Positions 11,706 to 23,799 of a stretch of 64,000 nt of DNA are shown piece by piece; the first letter of the stretch is position 1; each line of letters opens with the position of its first letter. The translations under genes were made by a program, and so were the position numbers. The DNA lies in NCBI GenBank assembly GCA_936440205.1, contig OW387136.1, positions 36,549,427 to 36,613,426 on the forward strand. The letters run 5' to 3'. The notes below the pieces were generated by a model. The model had not been told where the DNA came from. It saw only the letters and a program-made list of their open reading frames with translations, and ran no database searches. The DNA is from Lepidonotus clava (Eukaryota > Annelida > Polychaeta > Phyllodocida > Polynoidae).

Positions 11706-12307
11706 TATATGGCCTACCATTACCACACCCACGGGACGTAACGACACAGGTGCACCTAGTAATGCTCTACATGCGATATATGGGAAATTATGGGAAAATT
11801 GTCATATTGCCAACTGGGACTACTTTTTCAGAGTGATGTTTGAAAGGAGTATTAGTGACTTATAACTACCGTTATGATAGTTATCTAATTATTTCCTCTG
11901 TCGTCTAATTTTAGTATGCAGAATATTTCTTTTGTCTGATTATTTTGTTCACATTCAAGGGTTGTACATTTTTGTTTTCCCATGATTAATATGACCATTC
12001 TAACCTGGATGGCTTTGCAGCTATTTCGCATACATAATTCCTGTTTATGATAATAGAAGAAAAAACATACGATTCCCTCAAAGACTTGGTAATTTTCCAA
12101 CTTTATATCTCTTCTTTTCCCATCTTTTAGTGCACCCAATAAATCCACTCGACCTTTCAAGTGTTCCGGCCGTCAGTATAAAGGCTGCTGACTGCTCGAT
12201 CTGCGAACCTCACACCCTGCATTGCCGAAGGGCATATCGGTGTCTTTGGGGCCGATGTCATTACCGGGCCAGGGTGGAGTGAGACCTGATATGGTGCAGG
12301 GGGTGGA

Positions 12308-12600
12308 GGAGTGAGGGAAGGGGAAGGTGGAGGAGAAGGGATGGGGGATGAGGAGAGACGGAGAAGGAGAAGAAACGAATGGGATGAGGAGGCGGAGCAA
12401 ACGGAGGAGACAGACCAGGAGCAGAGAAGAAGCAGCAGAGGAATTGATGGGGATGGGAGGAGGAGAACCAGGAGAGTGGAGGGGGTAACAGTAAAGAAAA
12501 AGGATCGGGGAAAGTATGTGGGAAAAACAGGAGGAGGCAAAGGAGATGAGGGTGGGTTTGATGAAGGAGGAAGAGGAGGATAAAAACAGTCTAAGAAGGA
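12308..12600. repeat. Polypurine (GGA/GAA-rich) tract
   Basis: Nearly uninterrupted purines on plus. Long open frames on both strands (Arg/Glu/Gly-rich or Ser/Pro/Leu-rich) follow from the composition and are not treated as genes. Such tracts can form triplex DNA. Confidence 0.8.
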
Positions 12601-13339
12601 AAATGAAGCAAGACGACTTAGAGGAGTACTAGGAGGGAAAGGGGGAGAACTAAGGGCATTGTACCAGTGGTACGTGTTTGGTGAACGTTAACTGGGGACG
12701 GGACAAGGCAATCAATGTATTTATCATGACTTATCAAGCACCCTGTCTCCTGAATTGCTTATCACAAAGTAATCTGATTATGTCAATAACAAGCCAACAT
12801 AGATCTAGATTGACGGAATGTGCGCATCTGTAGTATTATGCAACTTAATGCAATATTTACGATCCCGCCTCTATGTTATGTGGCAAGCAGATGTTTTTAA
12901 AGATGACTTCTGATACCGCTGCGGCATTTTGTCATTCCATTCAGTTGCATATAATACATCAAATTCTCCCCGTCATTCAACTAACTGTAGGCCTATGGAA
13001 TGGCAAAATACCGGCAGCTCATTCTGACCAAGGCCCATCTTGTACAGCCCCAGCGGTATCAGAAGTCACCTTTAAAAACAACCGCCTATCCTACAACATT
13101 GAGGCTGGGTCGTCAACAATACGGAAAGCGCCAAAAATGGCCCTATAGGCATTGATCACCAACCCGTCCCTGGGGAATCCCCCTTCTACAGGAATACCCG
13201 GAGGATACCCCTCTGGGGCCAACCCCCACATCCACACCCCCAGATCCCCACACCCCCGCACCAGCATCCCAACCCCCTCTGGCCCAGGGCGGTCAGGAAT
13301 AGTGTAAGCAGGATGGACCATCTCACTTGTGGGCCTATC

Positions 13340-13430
13340 AGGATTCCACTTCCGGAAGTGTACACGCATGCGCAGCGCGGCGTTGACAGCTTCCGGCGAC
13401 GGTTGATTCCGGGCCAATAGACCGGAGGCA
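13340..13430 (+). promoter_or_regulatory. CpG-rich promoter-like island: ETS palindrome plus NRF1 site
   Basis: CACTTCCGGAAGTG (13347-13360) is a perfect 14-bp palindrome joining two ETS/GABPA cores. Five bases later comes CGCATGCGCA (13365-13374), a strong NRF1-type site, then further CpGs and two more TTCCGG words. ETS plus NRF1 in a CpG-rich patch is the signature of broadly active animal promoters. Plus-strand transcription is favoured because an ATG and a good splice donor follow within about 180 bp. Confidence 0.6.
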
Positions 13431-13458
13431 GTGGAGGGGTTAGAGAGGGGTAGGGGGG

Positions 13459-13526
13459 ATGGTGGGGGTCGGGTGGCGGGGCGGGGGTGTTGGGTTTAGT
13501 GTTGGGATGTCAGGCAGTGATCCCTG
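13459..13526 (+). CDS. Candidate first coding exon downstream of the ETS/NRF1 promoter
   Basis: Two in-frame ATGs (13459, in a good GGGATGG context, and 13507) lead to a consensus splice donor CTG|GTGAGTAAA, with the exon ending at 13526. The longer reading gives a Gly/Val-rich leader and then MSGSDP; the shorter gives six codons plus two bases. The peptide is too short to assign. Support comes from the coincidence of promoter, ATG and donor. The transcript could equally be non-coding. No second exon is identified. Confidence 0.3.
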
Positions 13527-13529
13527 GTG

Positions 13530-15120
13530 AGTAAATAAAGTGAGATGCCCTCTTCACCCAGTTCACTCTGTCTCCTGGTCGACCACTTGTACGTGTCGTA
13601 TGTGGAAAGTCGCCCATCTGCTCAGTCAGAAGTCAGTCTATATAGATGGTAATCCTAAAAAAGACTAGACTGGTGTCCCACACTGTCATACAAACTGTGG
13701 AATAGGAGCGATCTCTTTCGGCATGCGCAGTGCCGATCACAGAGTTCCCCTTAGATATCTACCTGACTGCAATACTTATGGACATCGGTTACTTTTAATT
13801 TTAATATGAGACCTGTTACTACATAGACCTAGAAGTAAGCTGGCCATTTAATATATAGAAAGTAAAGTGCCATACCTAGTCCTGTGTGCCAACCAATGTG
13901 ATTGACCTCTATAACTTGACCCCAGACTTCACTTTGGAAGTCAAATCAACACGTGAACTATTGAACCTGCCATTCCTCTTTGCATGTGGTCAATAAACGT
14001 GAATGTGTCTGAATCTCAAATCACCCGTTTGCGTGATGGAACCTGAACATGCTTTATGCACAACCCTGAATATAAAACACAGCCTATTAGAGAACTGATA
14101 TAGAAAAGACTAAGTCAGGCGGTGTGTGCTAGGCCTGAGGCAGGTTGCTGCTGGCTGTCAGAATAGAAATTAAAAAATAGGGTTAGCCTATATCATACTA
14201 AGCATTGGTCCACTGATTTACTCGTATCATATTTTTCACATTCATATGTGATGGTAAATTGCCCCGCACGCTTAAGAAAGTCGGCACATGCATGATGGAT
14301 TCAAGAACTGAAGGTCGTGAACTAGGAACTTCGATTAGTTTCTGATATAATTTTTCAAGAGACATTCGGCAATAGAAAATGACGAAGCAAGTGTTTTTTT
14401 TTTGTAATGTTTCTAATTCCAGCTAAATAATGTGAATATATTCCATTTTGAATACTTCATATTTCAGAAATTTCAAGAAAATATCCATCATAGCAAGAAT
14501 TCCGAAATTAGCCTGGAGGTACACATAATACGGGATTCTATTCCGGACAATTAAATTCCAACATGGTAAAGTATTTTGTTTTGTAAGTGCTTTTACCGTT
14601 TCAACGTTTCATAGGTCGAAGTAAACACGCATGGGAGTCCACACTCCTGTATCTACTTAAATTGTATTGTCAAGAAAATGTGGCGTATTAAAGATTCAAT
14701 GTTTTCCTCCTTGGATGAATTTCTTCACAGATGCAGACCCATTTACCAAAGCAATCTTTTACAGTAACTCATTTCAACTGCAACGTCGTTTTTGTATCAT
14801 TTTGTTAAATAAATGGCCTACGTTCTGAAACCTGCAGGTTATGAAAGCAAGATGGAACAGATTAAGTCAAGACCTTTGAAAGAGATAACGCGGCAAAACT
14901 GGATTGGCATATTTATCTTGAGTGAACAACATTAATGAACCAGGTGATGGTAGAATGAATTATAGTATCATTTATGTATACAAACTAAGATAAGGTTTAT
15001 TAGGATTTTCTATATGGACAACGTTACATGGATCTAACAAAATGTTTTCAGGCAGTCAACCTAATTTTATATCTTTTTAGTGTCATTGCCGAAAGGAAAT
15101 ACATAACACACCCTTGAAAA
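13530..15120. other. No gene seen
   Basis: A lone GGCATGCGCAGTGCC (about 13722) is NRF1-like. The rest is AT-rich sequence without repeats or credible exons. Confidence 0.35.
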
Positions 15121-15124
15121 TTTT

Positions 15125-15252
15125 AATGAAGCAGTATTCCATGTTAACGAGATTTGATAATTCGATTGCAACATTTGAAAAAGATTCATAAATGAAGCAG
15201 ATTCTATGTTGAAGAGATTTGATAGTTCGACTGCAACATTTGAGAAGGATGC
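15125..15252. repeat. Tandem duplication, 66-bp unit, two copies
   Basis: Copies begin at 15125 and 15191 with AATGAAGCAG, and share GAGATTTGATA and GCAACATTTGA with scattered substitutions. The unit is AT-rich and non-coding. Confidence 0.8.
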
Positions 15253-15639
15253 ATTCTATACCTGTAAAGTACAGCTTCATCTATCGCTATTTACATACTT
15301 TAGTATCGTCAAGTAAAGGTGAAGTTGCTATCAAATTAAAACGGGAAGGGTCACTATAACGAGAAATTCACTGATAGAGTACATATCCCATGATCTATGT
15401 ATGGTTCAATTCCAAACCTTTTTTCCTACCGAGATAATGAATGGTTCCCCCACATGTTTCATGCATCTCACTCCTGATGTGGTCAATAGTACCTTGACAA
15501 CTAACTGAACGTTAGATGACTGACAGAGTTTGATATCGATGAGAATAGCACAACCTCGAAAGCATAAGCAAGTAAAGGAAACTCTCAAAATAGACCCTGG
15601 ATCCTAAAGGTCCATACGGGTACTCTTTTACCAAAACCC

Positions 15640-15975
15640 TTCTTCTACCAACCCTCAACCCGTACTCATTGATTCCCCAGGCAAAGTGAGTTTGCCCCCT
15701 AATCCCCATTAGGGAGGCAATTAAATGTTGCTTGCCCCCAGAAGGAGGGGCCCTACTTCAAATAGCCCCACCTCTTTTGTCTGCGGCGACCACTCAAAGG
15801 GGTCGGCAGCAGAAAGGTACGGGGCATGGTCGTTATCAGAACGGTCCCCCTTTATCTTTGGTTGGGACCAAGAGTGTCCCTTCCACAAAGACATGTCCTC
15901 CAGCTAGAAGGTTTTCTCCTTCCGTTTGGTCTCTTTTTGTCCCTGTTCTTTGATTGTCCAGGCAACATTCCGTTT
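15640..15975. promoter_or_regulatory. Regulatory-like island with homeodomain and TCF-like words
   Basis: A 330-bp GC-richer stretch carries CCTAATCCCCATTAGGG (a bicoid/Otx-type TAATCC facing ATTAGG), GGCAATTAAA, CTCAAAGGGG and CTTTGATTGTC (TCF/LEF-like). Frames are open on both strands, but none has a convincing start, splice site or composition. A conserved non-coding element is the better guess. Confidence 0.35.
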
Positions 15976-16777
15976 TTCTGTGGGCTACCATAGAGGTCCA
16001 CGTGGGTGGTATATAGTTTGAATCCTTAAATGTGCAGTATATTATATCAAACATGCTGTTTATAGTCTAGTCTTCCAATGCAATGCAGCTGTACTTAAAG
16101 GTAGAGATGTTCTAGGACACTGACATGGAGCAGTGTACTATTGAACTATTGTAGGGGTATGTGTTGTGTTTTGGGTATACTCACACATGGAAAGTTGGTG
16201 ACATGACGTTGTAAGATAGTTATCATTCTATCAGTTGTCAGAAATAGATTGTTCAAGCCCAAAACTGAAGATGACTTGTAGTTTGAGATATAGATGTTGT
16301 TTATCAAGTCTATACATACATGAAAACATGTCACAATCTCCCTTCTCACTCCACTTGGTTCTTCTGTGTCCACTCGACCTGCATTGTAAGCTGCTCCAAC
16401 CATCTCCCTTTTAGGTCCTACATGTATTCCAATCTATCATCAGCTGTGCGATCATCGAAACCTTTTTAATGATTGTAGCTTCTGCAGGAACCGCTCCTAC
16501 ATTAATTCTCAGGTATATTCGTACACTATCATGAACGAGAACAGTTCTGTAGTAGTGAGTGCTTGGAGTAAATATCCTATCATAATTATCACGGACACGC
16601 TAGCCTATCATATAATGGACAAGCCTTGGTTTCATTTCTGAGAGACGTGGATACAGGACCACTGACTAACATACAAGGGTAACTTAAAGAAGATCCTCGG
16701 TTTAACTCTTAAGTTAAAATAAACTAACCCTTTCTCAATAGTTTCTTATTCTTGCTAGGAAGTATGCTCACAACACA

Positions 16778-17030
16778 CAGGGGAGGATCCAGGAATTTGG
16801 GAAAGGGGTGGGGGCGCCTGTATCAAAATAGTCCGTCCCTGATAGAAATAGGAATAAAGTGAGGTTTTCCCAATCCTTTACCCCTTCGATTCCACACCTA
16901 TACACATCCATCCCTTCACGGTCTATGGGATGAGATGTATGCAGTGAGGAATAGAAAGAGGCTCTTTTCTGTCCCCCTCCACCCTCAGCCCCATTCCTCC
17001 AGCACCCTCCCACACCTGGCCCCCCTCCTG
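16778..17030. mobile_element. Miniature transposon with CAGGGG ends (hAT-like)
   Basis: The left end CAGGGGAGGATCCAGG (16778-16793) matches the complement of the right end CCTGGCCCCCCTCCTG (17015-17030) at about 13 of 16 bases. The CAGNGG terminus and GGATCCAGG word match the elements at 46375 and 54371. No clear target duplication remains and no transposase is present. Family placement rests on the ends only. Confidence 0.5.
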
Positions 17031-17089
17031 TGATGGGTGGGGTCCGAACACAAAGGCCGAAATGACCAAGTAGTGTTGGCTGCCCCCCG

Positions 17090-17205
17090 CTTTATGTCCG
17101 CTTACAGATAAAAGAGACGGCCAGTGATCGATGTTAATCGCACGGCCCCACTCCCACCTTACGCGGCTTATAGGTATGGGGGGCCAAGTGTGTAACGTTA
17201 AATAG
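17090..17205. promoter_or_regulatory. Possible regulatory island
   Basis: A unique stretch with CAGATAAAAG (GATA-like) and GATCGATGTTAATCGCAC (an overlapping inverted ATCGAT/TTAATC cluster), GC-rich against its flanks. No coding frame. Confidence 0.25.
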
Positions 17206-17218
17206 GAAGTGGGTCAAA

Positions 17219-17315
17219 AGATTGAAGAACAGCCATGGTTGAGAGTCTGCCTGAGGGGTCATTAGATTGAAGAACAACCATGTTTGAGAGTCTGCCTGTG
17301 GGGGGGGGGGGGGGG
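17219..17315. repeat. 45-bp tandem duplication ending in a 16-base G run
   Basis: AGATTGAAGAACA starts at 17219 and again at 17264. Both copies continue to GAGAGTCTGCCTG; the second runs into sixteen G residues (17300-17315). Confidence 0.85.
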
Positions 17316-17329
17316 CTTAATATTATAGT

Positions 17330-18485
17330 GTAGGTTCTTGAAAAATTACACATTGTCTATAATCATAATATCTCTTTTATCTTTGATTAAGTGCAGATAT
17401 GTAAATCTCTTCTAATCAACATAGGTAGAATAAAGATGATTCTGTCCATAAAAGTATGGATGTTATACGTTTGTTAAATTAGCTGATAGATGTGAAAGTT
17501 GTGGCTAGTCACCATAAAGGACATAACATAACTAGTACCAAGGTCTACAGAGATAATTCAGGTTTGGAAACAAAATCTCAAATCTATCCCATTGATTGGC
17601 GATTGCTAATATCTTATAGCGGGTAGAGCCTTTCTGTCTTACCATCGGTCAGTTTCGTTCACTGACCTGGTTTCATGGATTGTTATTTGTTGATGCCATG
17701 ATGGGAGGTGATTCAAATATCTTAGTGTAAGTCCACTCATCAGTCAAATTCATAAATAACGAACATCATAAACCAGCAGTAAAATATAAACATGGCATAT
17801 TCTAACACTCACTTGGCACTTCATAGCCCTTAACCTCAAGCCGTGGGGGTCCATCTTAAGCAAACTCCGGGCCCTCCATGGTGCCGCCCCCTTTGTGCCC
17901 GGCTCAAAGCCCACTTTCATGTCCACTCGGCTTTCTGCTCCTGACGAATGTGGCCGGTCCGAGAATTATGGCATTTGTTGGCGCCTACTGGAGAGACTCT
18001 AAAACCCCCTGGAGAAGGAGGGGCAGGATCAAGGGGCCGTGCAGGATGTGGGGCTATAGGCTGTTGGTTTCTGGTGGGGTCCTTTCTGTGGGTGTAGATT
18101 TAAGAGGTCCAGGGGGTCAGGACCACTTTACTTGAGGTGTGCTATAGCAGGATGAGGTACAGTTTCTACCTATGTACGTGTAAAGTTTTAACAACATATC
18201 ATGGATCTCGAAGGGACTGATTTGCCCCCCTAGAATTAGTGTGCAGAAAGGTTCCCACAAACTGTTCCATTGTATACTATTAAGAGACAGAATAGCATTA
18301 AGATTTCCTATTTTCTTCTAGCGGTGTGAAATGAAATAAGGCCTTTCTTGTGGCAAGCATACGAAACTGTCCAAAACATAACCAGACATGGAATCATTTT
18401 AATATTACTGGAAGTTAAGGTGATGTGCCCATGTCACATGTGACATAAATGGCTCTTATTTGTATGATTGAATTGATACATCCAT
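17330..18485. other. No supported gene
   Basis: A GC-rich stretch at about 17830-18130 contains an 85-codon open frame rich in Gly/Pro/Leu without domain or splice support. The rest is AT-rich. Confidence 0.3.
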
Positions 18486-18491
18486 TGTTGG

Positions 18492-18534
18492 TATCCTACA
18501 ACTGACGCCTTCTACAAGCCAACTGTAGGATAAC
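18492..18534. repeat. Short inverted repeat TATCCTACA/TGTAGGATA
   Basis: Nine-base arms separated by about 27 bases. The word resembles the GGATAGC subterminal repeat of the 281-1179 element, but the match is short and could be chance. Confidence 0.35.
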
Positions 18535-18753
18535 TTAGTATTCTAGGTCGTGGTTTCTACATTAGGGGTGTTACCAGGGTAATAGAACAAGGTGTCAGTG
18601 GCCACAAACCTGGGGGTCATTATGTATTCATACCCTCCCAGATATGGGGACAGATAAGCATTATGCCGCCATTTCCCACACGTCAATCTCCCCCACAACG
18701 CGCTAATACCTCCAACCAATGCTATAGAACCCGGAGGATTTGCGGCTCACAAC

Positions 18754-18764
18754 GCCCTCTGGTG
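18754..18764 (-). promoter_or_regulatory. CTCF-like site
   Basis: GCCCTCTGGTG reads on minus as CACCAGAGGGC, a good match to the CTCF core. No flanking promoter words. Confidence 0.4.
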
Positions 18765-19090
18765 ATCATTGCAGAGGGTGTTGATCCAGCTCTCCATCCT
18801 AACACTCTCACTTTAGGTAGAAGGTGTTTGGGCTAAACAACTGGGATGTAGCTATGAATGACCGTCTAGGATATACTCATAAAAGAACTTTATTTACCTT
18901 TTAAAATACTTATGTGTTATGTTTCTTTGAAAAGTCTTGATATGACTTCAAAGAAAATTAATACACATAGATACACGTTTTTCCATAAAGCTGGCAATGA
19001 GTTAGATTATAAGTATATTAACATCGGCCAAAGCTCTGTGTGGCGATCTGGTGATACGAGATACTATTATGTGAAAACTGAAGCAAAATG

Positions 19091-19186
19091 TGATGTTCAA
19101 GTTATCTAATAACGAATATTATGCATAAATTGTGGTACCCAGTTGGTGATAGAAGGACACGTCGTTATTGGATAACTTGAACATCA
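19091..19186 (+). ncRNA. Long hairpin candidate (25-bp stem, 46-base loop)
   Basis: TGATGTTCAAGTTATCTAAT begins the left arm (19091-19115). The right arm (19162-19186) is its reverse complement across all 25 positions except one, and that position is a G:U wobble in a plus-strand RNA. The arms barely extend beyond this. The pairing is far better than chance, so it is either a recent inverted duplication, a fold-back transposon remnant or a precursor of a small RNA. The 46-base loop is large for a typical animal microRNA. The structure is certain; the function is not. Confidence 0.45.
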
Positions 19187-19567
19187 TTATAGTATCCGAC
19201 ATCTTAAATTTAGAAAAAAAAACTTTCAGTGATATCCAAATAGGAAACAATTTGCACTGCTTATTGGGGGAGGGGGTGCATGTTGACGGGATATGCGCAC
19301 CGCTCCTCTTGTTAAGCATTTTAAACAAATTTGAACATTGTTTGAGTTATAACATGTAGAAGTGCCTTGGGGGACAGCTTCGGACGGCTAAGGCCCGAGT
19401 TTGTCATAAGGTCTTAGAGTCAGCCGAGGACGTCCCCTGTGGGATTTCTTAGATTAGTGCCTTGGCCTCTGGCTTCGCCAAACAGTTAAATGACCTCACT
19501 GTTTATCCAAGGTTGTCTCTCTCAGCAGTACCTAATCTGTTTGGGGTTGATCAGTCATTGTCATGCA

Positions 19568-19588
19568 GGGTTGTCACCTTGACAACCC
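19568..19588. promoter_or_regulatory. Palindrome GGGTTGTCA-CCT-TGACAACCC
   Basis: Nine-base arms with a three-base centre place two TGACA cores head to head, as for a dimeric factor. The surroundings (about 19490-19760) are GC-rich and end in a 14-base G run (19738-19751). Confidence 0.4.
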
Positions 19589-20099
19589 CTGTTAGCCCCT
19601 GCTCCCTAACCCTAACCTTGACCCCCTGCCTACCCCACCCTTACCCCTGGAGCTGTCTCCACCCGTCAGTATTGTGTTAACCCCTGCCTACCTACCCCCT
19701 CCTCCAGGGTGATTGTCTCCTGACGGCGGCTGGGGAAGGGGGGGGGGGGGGATCTGAAGGGATTTCTAGGAAGAGGTATTATAGCTCAGATTAAGAGAAT
19801 GTGTCTCAGTTGTCTTATGTGTCAGTCTAAAAATGTAATCACTATTTCTTTTCGATATTTGTCGTTTAAACCACACAATTATAAAAACACGAAACATTCA
19901 GGGGAGGGAGAGTAAGTTTAAGAAGGGGGATTCTTAGACATCAATTAATCCGCCCAAAAGTGGACACTCAGAGAGAAGATGGCAGAAACAGGGTTTCAGA
20001 ATAGATGTGTTTTTGCATATAGACTAAGTTCTAAAATGTTATGCATTAACTTGCACACGTGTGTCAGTTTTTTGTATCTTTTTTTAGCAAAAACTCGCC

Positions 20100-20159
20100 G
20101 GGGGGGGGGGGCGGCGTAATCAGGACACCCTAGACGCCACCCCCTTTGGATCCGCCCTG
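20100..20159. mobile_element. Remnant of a poly-G/GGATCCGCC miniature element
   Basis: A 12-base G run (20100-20111) is followed after 36 bases by GGATCCGCCCTG (20148-20159), which resembles the right end of the CAGTGGCGGATCC elements. The left end is not identified. Another 11-base G run lies at 20399-20409. Confidence 0.35.
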
Positions 20160-20739
20160 TACAAGTTCAGCTAGGATTGAGTGCCCTCCCAGTAGCGTAG
20201 GCAACACCCATGCCCACAAATACCCATCATCGGTTCACTGCTACCGTCTCCTTAAACCTCTGATTTATCGCCCAGTCAGGAAAAGAACCCCTCCTCTCAA
20301 AGTAATGGCTACCACCATCCACGCCCATCAACCAATCTAGGTATAATTCAATTCATCAAGTGAAATGGGAATACACCTTCAATGCACCGTAACCTGTAGG
20401 GGGGGGGGGCGTTAGAATATTCACCAGCCAAATCTAATACTACTTCAGCACCATCATCACAAATTAACAGGAAAACATTCAATAATCACGGGGAATTGAT
20501 GCATGTGATCTCTGTTGCAATGTGAATCGCAAACCGTAGTAAGGAGCTCCAGACTGTATTTTCTGTAGAAAAACACACGAGGCATGAAGAAAATACAAAA
20601 TAGCTGTAGAAGCGTTAGGGTAGTCAGGAAGGCCCGAGCCCTCTCATTGATTCGACCCAGAGAACGGGTTGTGTCCCAGTGCCCCTCTCAATGCACCATT
20701 TAATTCTGGAAACCGGAACAAATACCCCCTCACCCTCCT

Positions 20740-20930
20740 CACAAATCATCACCCTACCCCGTCCCCCTTTCGCCTGGAGGCCCTCACGATTAATGAAAGC
20801 GGCAATTCTTCGCATTGTTTTATTGATACTCACTTTTCGCGCCAAAACGATTGTCGTCTGCTGCTCAATGCTGGTCGGGCGATAATACAGGAGGGACCGT
20901 CGTTTATCCCCATTTGAGTAATGAAAATGG
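20740..20930. promoter_or_regulatory. Regulatory-like island with an E2F palindrome-type site
   Basis: TTTTCGCGCCAAAA (20834-20847) matches the E2F consensus closely. It lies in a GC-balanced stretch with ACGATTAATGAAAGCGG and ATTGTTTTATTGATAC homeodomain-like words. Both strands are open here, as expected for this composition, and no splice signals fit. Confidence 0.4.
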
Positions 20931-20959
20931 AAAGGTCGATCTATTGTAACGTAAAGGGG

Positions 20960-23775
20960 CGGGGGAGGAGATTCGCCGGCTATCACTGAGTGTAGTATTC
21001 AAGGATTATTTTTAGTGACTCAATAAAGATTCTGCCTAAGAAACTTAGAAAGGTAGGTATCAGGGTTCGTAACAGATATTACGTCAAGTCCCTCCTCCTT
21101 CTGTTTTTTTTTAATGATAACTAGTCTATTATTTTTTAACATTCTTAATACTCTGTTGTTAACTCTTTTATGAAGAACAACATAATCTGCTTTATAGAAA
21201 TATCTTTAATTTTACTAAAATAATCCATTCCCAAATATCGGTGCATCTGAGCTGTTGGGTTGAAGTCTCGAGACCTGTGCAAAAATACAATTAAATTAGT
21301 GCTAGTTAGCGTGTATGTGTATGTGATGAGTATTAAATAGCCGTACCTCATTTTCTAAGGAAATAGGAACTCGAAGCATTCCGACCAGAAACGCCAAGCA
21401 AATGTCAACAAACATTAATACTCAAAAACATCAAGCTGCAAGTTCCACCTCCAGGATTATTTCAAGCACGAGGTATTTATCTGTTTATGCGAGAAAGGTT
21501 TAATCCCATTATTTGTTAATGCTTTTACAGGGCCTGAAAATCGCACCCTTGGGGCTGGCTCCCTCTCCGCACTTTGCAACTCCCCCATGGCACTCGTTTT
21601 GGTTCCCAATTCCCCCGCTAGAGGGGGTAGCATTGAGCCTCGTTCCCACATTGACCTCTGGTGACCCCAAACTGTCAGATATCGTTATCAAACTGATACA
21701 CTGCCACAGGCAAAGTAGGAAGCATGTGAAAATTTCCCTGCTCAGCCCATATCGCAAACCCATGTCACTAACACGTCGCTCGCGTATCGCATCGCTCACC
21801 ATACAAATCTCTGACACCGCTTAATGTTCACGCAACAATACCATGATCCATTGGCACTTCATCCACAGATAGCCATTTACCCCATTTGACCCATCCCACT
21901 TGTATATGACATCAATTATTAATGAGATTATTATTCAAGATCAGAATAGAGGTTTCAGAACCTGTGCAATGGTGAATGACACAACATCGAATATTCTTCC
22001 CTTGATACAACCAAAACACAGTGAATAAGAAGCCCTGGTTTTGAAGGGAGTATCATGGATGTGTATCAGATGTGGACACCTGCTGTGACCAGGACTATCT
22101 GGTCTGTAGATAATCTGGATTAATCTCTGCTGACTAAACCGAGGTCAAGCCCCACCTGTGGTCAATGCACATGGGCAATTTCACCTGTCACTACCTTTTA
22201 AATGGTGGGCCCAACGGGGGTACAGGGGAAGTTTTTTCCCCTCAATGTTAAATATATCTAGACAAGTCATACATAAAAAAGAACTGTCTGGATGTACACT
22301 GAAATTTAGATATCACAATAGTGACAACACCTTTGCTGTTGATAAACAAAATTAATTACATGAGGACAAAAAAAAACAAGGGATGGGGGTGGGGGTGAGG
22401 CAACTCCACGCCTGTGTGTACAAAATGACATTGCACTTAGCCTTTTTACAACCTCATGACCATGTTCCAAAATCCTTGACCCACCACAGGCCCCAGGTGC
22501 AGATTTCTCCGACTATCTCTGGCAATCGATGGACTATTCTGACTGTAAATTTTATTAGTCCTGTAAATTTGATGAGTGGAGTGGTGTCATGGGTCGGGGT
22601 TACATGGGTACGGTGTTATTGATGTGACTGCTGCATGGGACTGATAGCAGGGGAGGAGTGGGGGTGGGAGGTGATGTAGGTATGGGGTGCCAACTTTTAT
22701 CAGTATCTGTGGGGGGACCCTTCCTAACTTTGAGAATTTATCAAAGTGGGTTAGGATCAGCATATACATAGGGTACAATGGCTGGTCCAGGAATTCTAGA
22801 AACTGAGGGGCGGGGGACGCCATTATTAAGAACACTCCCTCTTATAGTTTTTACATTGTAAAATATATATTTGACCAAAAAAAGTGTAAATTCGTCACTA
22901 GGACAAGACCTGAAATGTTGAACAGATCAGTGCATGTGGACAGCATTTTCCTCTCTTCTTGTGTAGTTTAAGTCTCTACCAGAAGGGGAGAGTGATATGC
23001 CCTGGATCTCTCTCTTTCCCTCACTGGATCCACAAATGCAAATCAAATTAGATCCAGAAGCAATGGCAATCTTTCCACAAATTAAGCATATTTCTGCCCT
23101 CTTGTCAAAAATCCAAAATAAATATTCATTTAGAAGGAGAATGATACTATGCTGTAACTGACAGACTTTCATTAAAAACAGGGAGTCCAATAAAAATCAT
23201 CTAATTGGTGAATGCTTTTGTTGACATTTGGTGCCCCAATGGGGCAGAGGGTGGGGAATACTGCTAGCTGGACGCTTGACTGGCTAAACCATTAACATGT
23301 TAACCATGGTTAGTCACAGCCAGGACACCGGTAGAGCAGGTTTACGACTGCCAGCTCTACATTGAACACTACTTGATGGTCAGCACAATGATTTCAAGTA
23401 TTTCTTGATATGAACAAAAATGAAAAGGATTTGGTGGCAAAATACAATAATGAATATTTAGAGCCTGTTACCATCTGAGAACATAAGGTGCTTGAATTAT
23501 CATCAATTGCTTATCCGAACCGAATTCCGGTTCACTATAAGCAAGGAAAAAGCCATTAACCACAGTTATCTGTCTTTAAATTAAGTTTTTTCTTCAAAGG
23601 AAATTAAATGAAGAAATGATTGTAAAAAAATTAATAATGCCCTCGGTTTTCAATGTCATTCCTGTTATTTCATGTTGTTACCAGATGTATAACCTATTTT
23701 TTTCAGTAAAATTCTACTAATTACTAAACATAGCTCTTCTTTTGATATTGCTGTGACATAAACTCATGGTCACAT
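20960..23775. other. Non-coding sequence with one possible island
   Basis: A GC-rich unique stretch at 21530-21680 carries GACCTCTGGTGACC and CCCCGCTAGAGGGGG and may be regulatory. ACCTGTGGTCAA near 22155 is RUNX-like. G-rich simple sequence lies near 22380-22400. No supported gene. Confidence 0.3.
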
Positions 23776-23781
23776 GAATGC

Positions 23782-23794
23782 CCACTAGGTGGCA
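23782..23794 (+). promoter_or_regulatory. CTCF-like site
   Basis: CCACTAGGTGGCA matches the CTCF core at every position of the central 13 bases, in plus orientation. It lies in a small GC-rich patch. Confidence 0.5.
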
Positions 23795-23799
23795 TGCAG

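Noticed and set aside
12157-12583. Ser/Leu/Pro-rich and Arg/Glu-rich proteins
   Set aside because: Both are readings of a polypurine/polypyrimidine tract.
13091-13417. 108-codon minus-strand frame through the ETS/NRF1 island
   Set aside because: Begins at TTG rather than ATG and follows from high GC; the plus-strand ATG plus donor is better supported.
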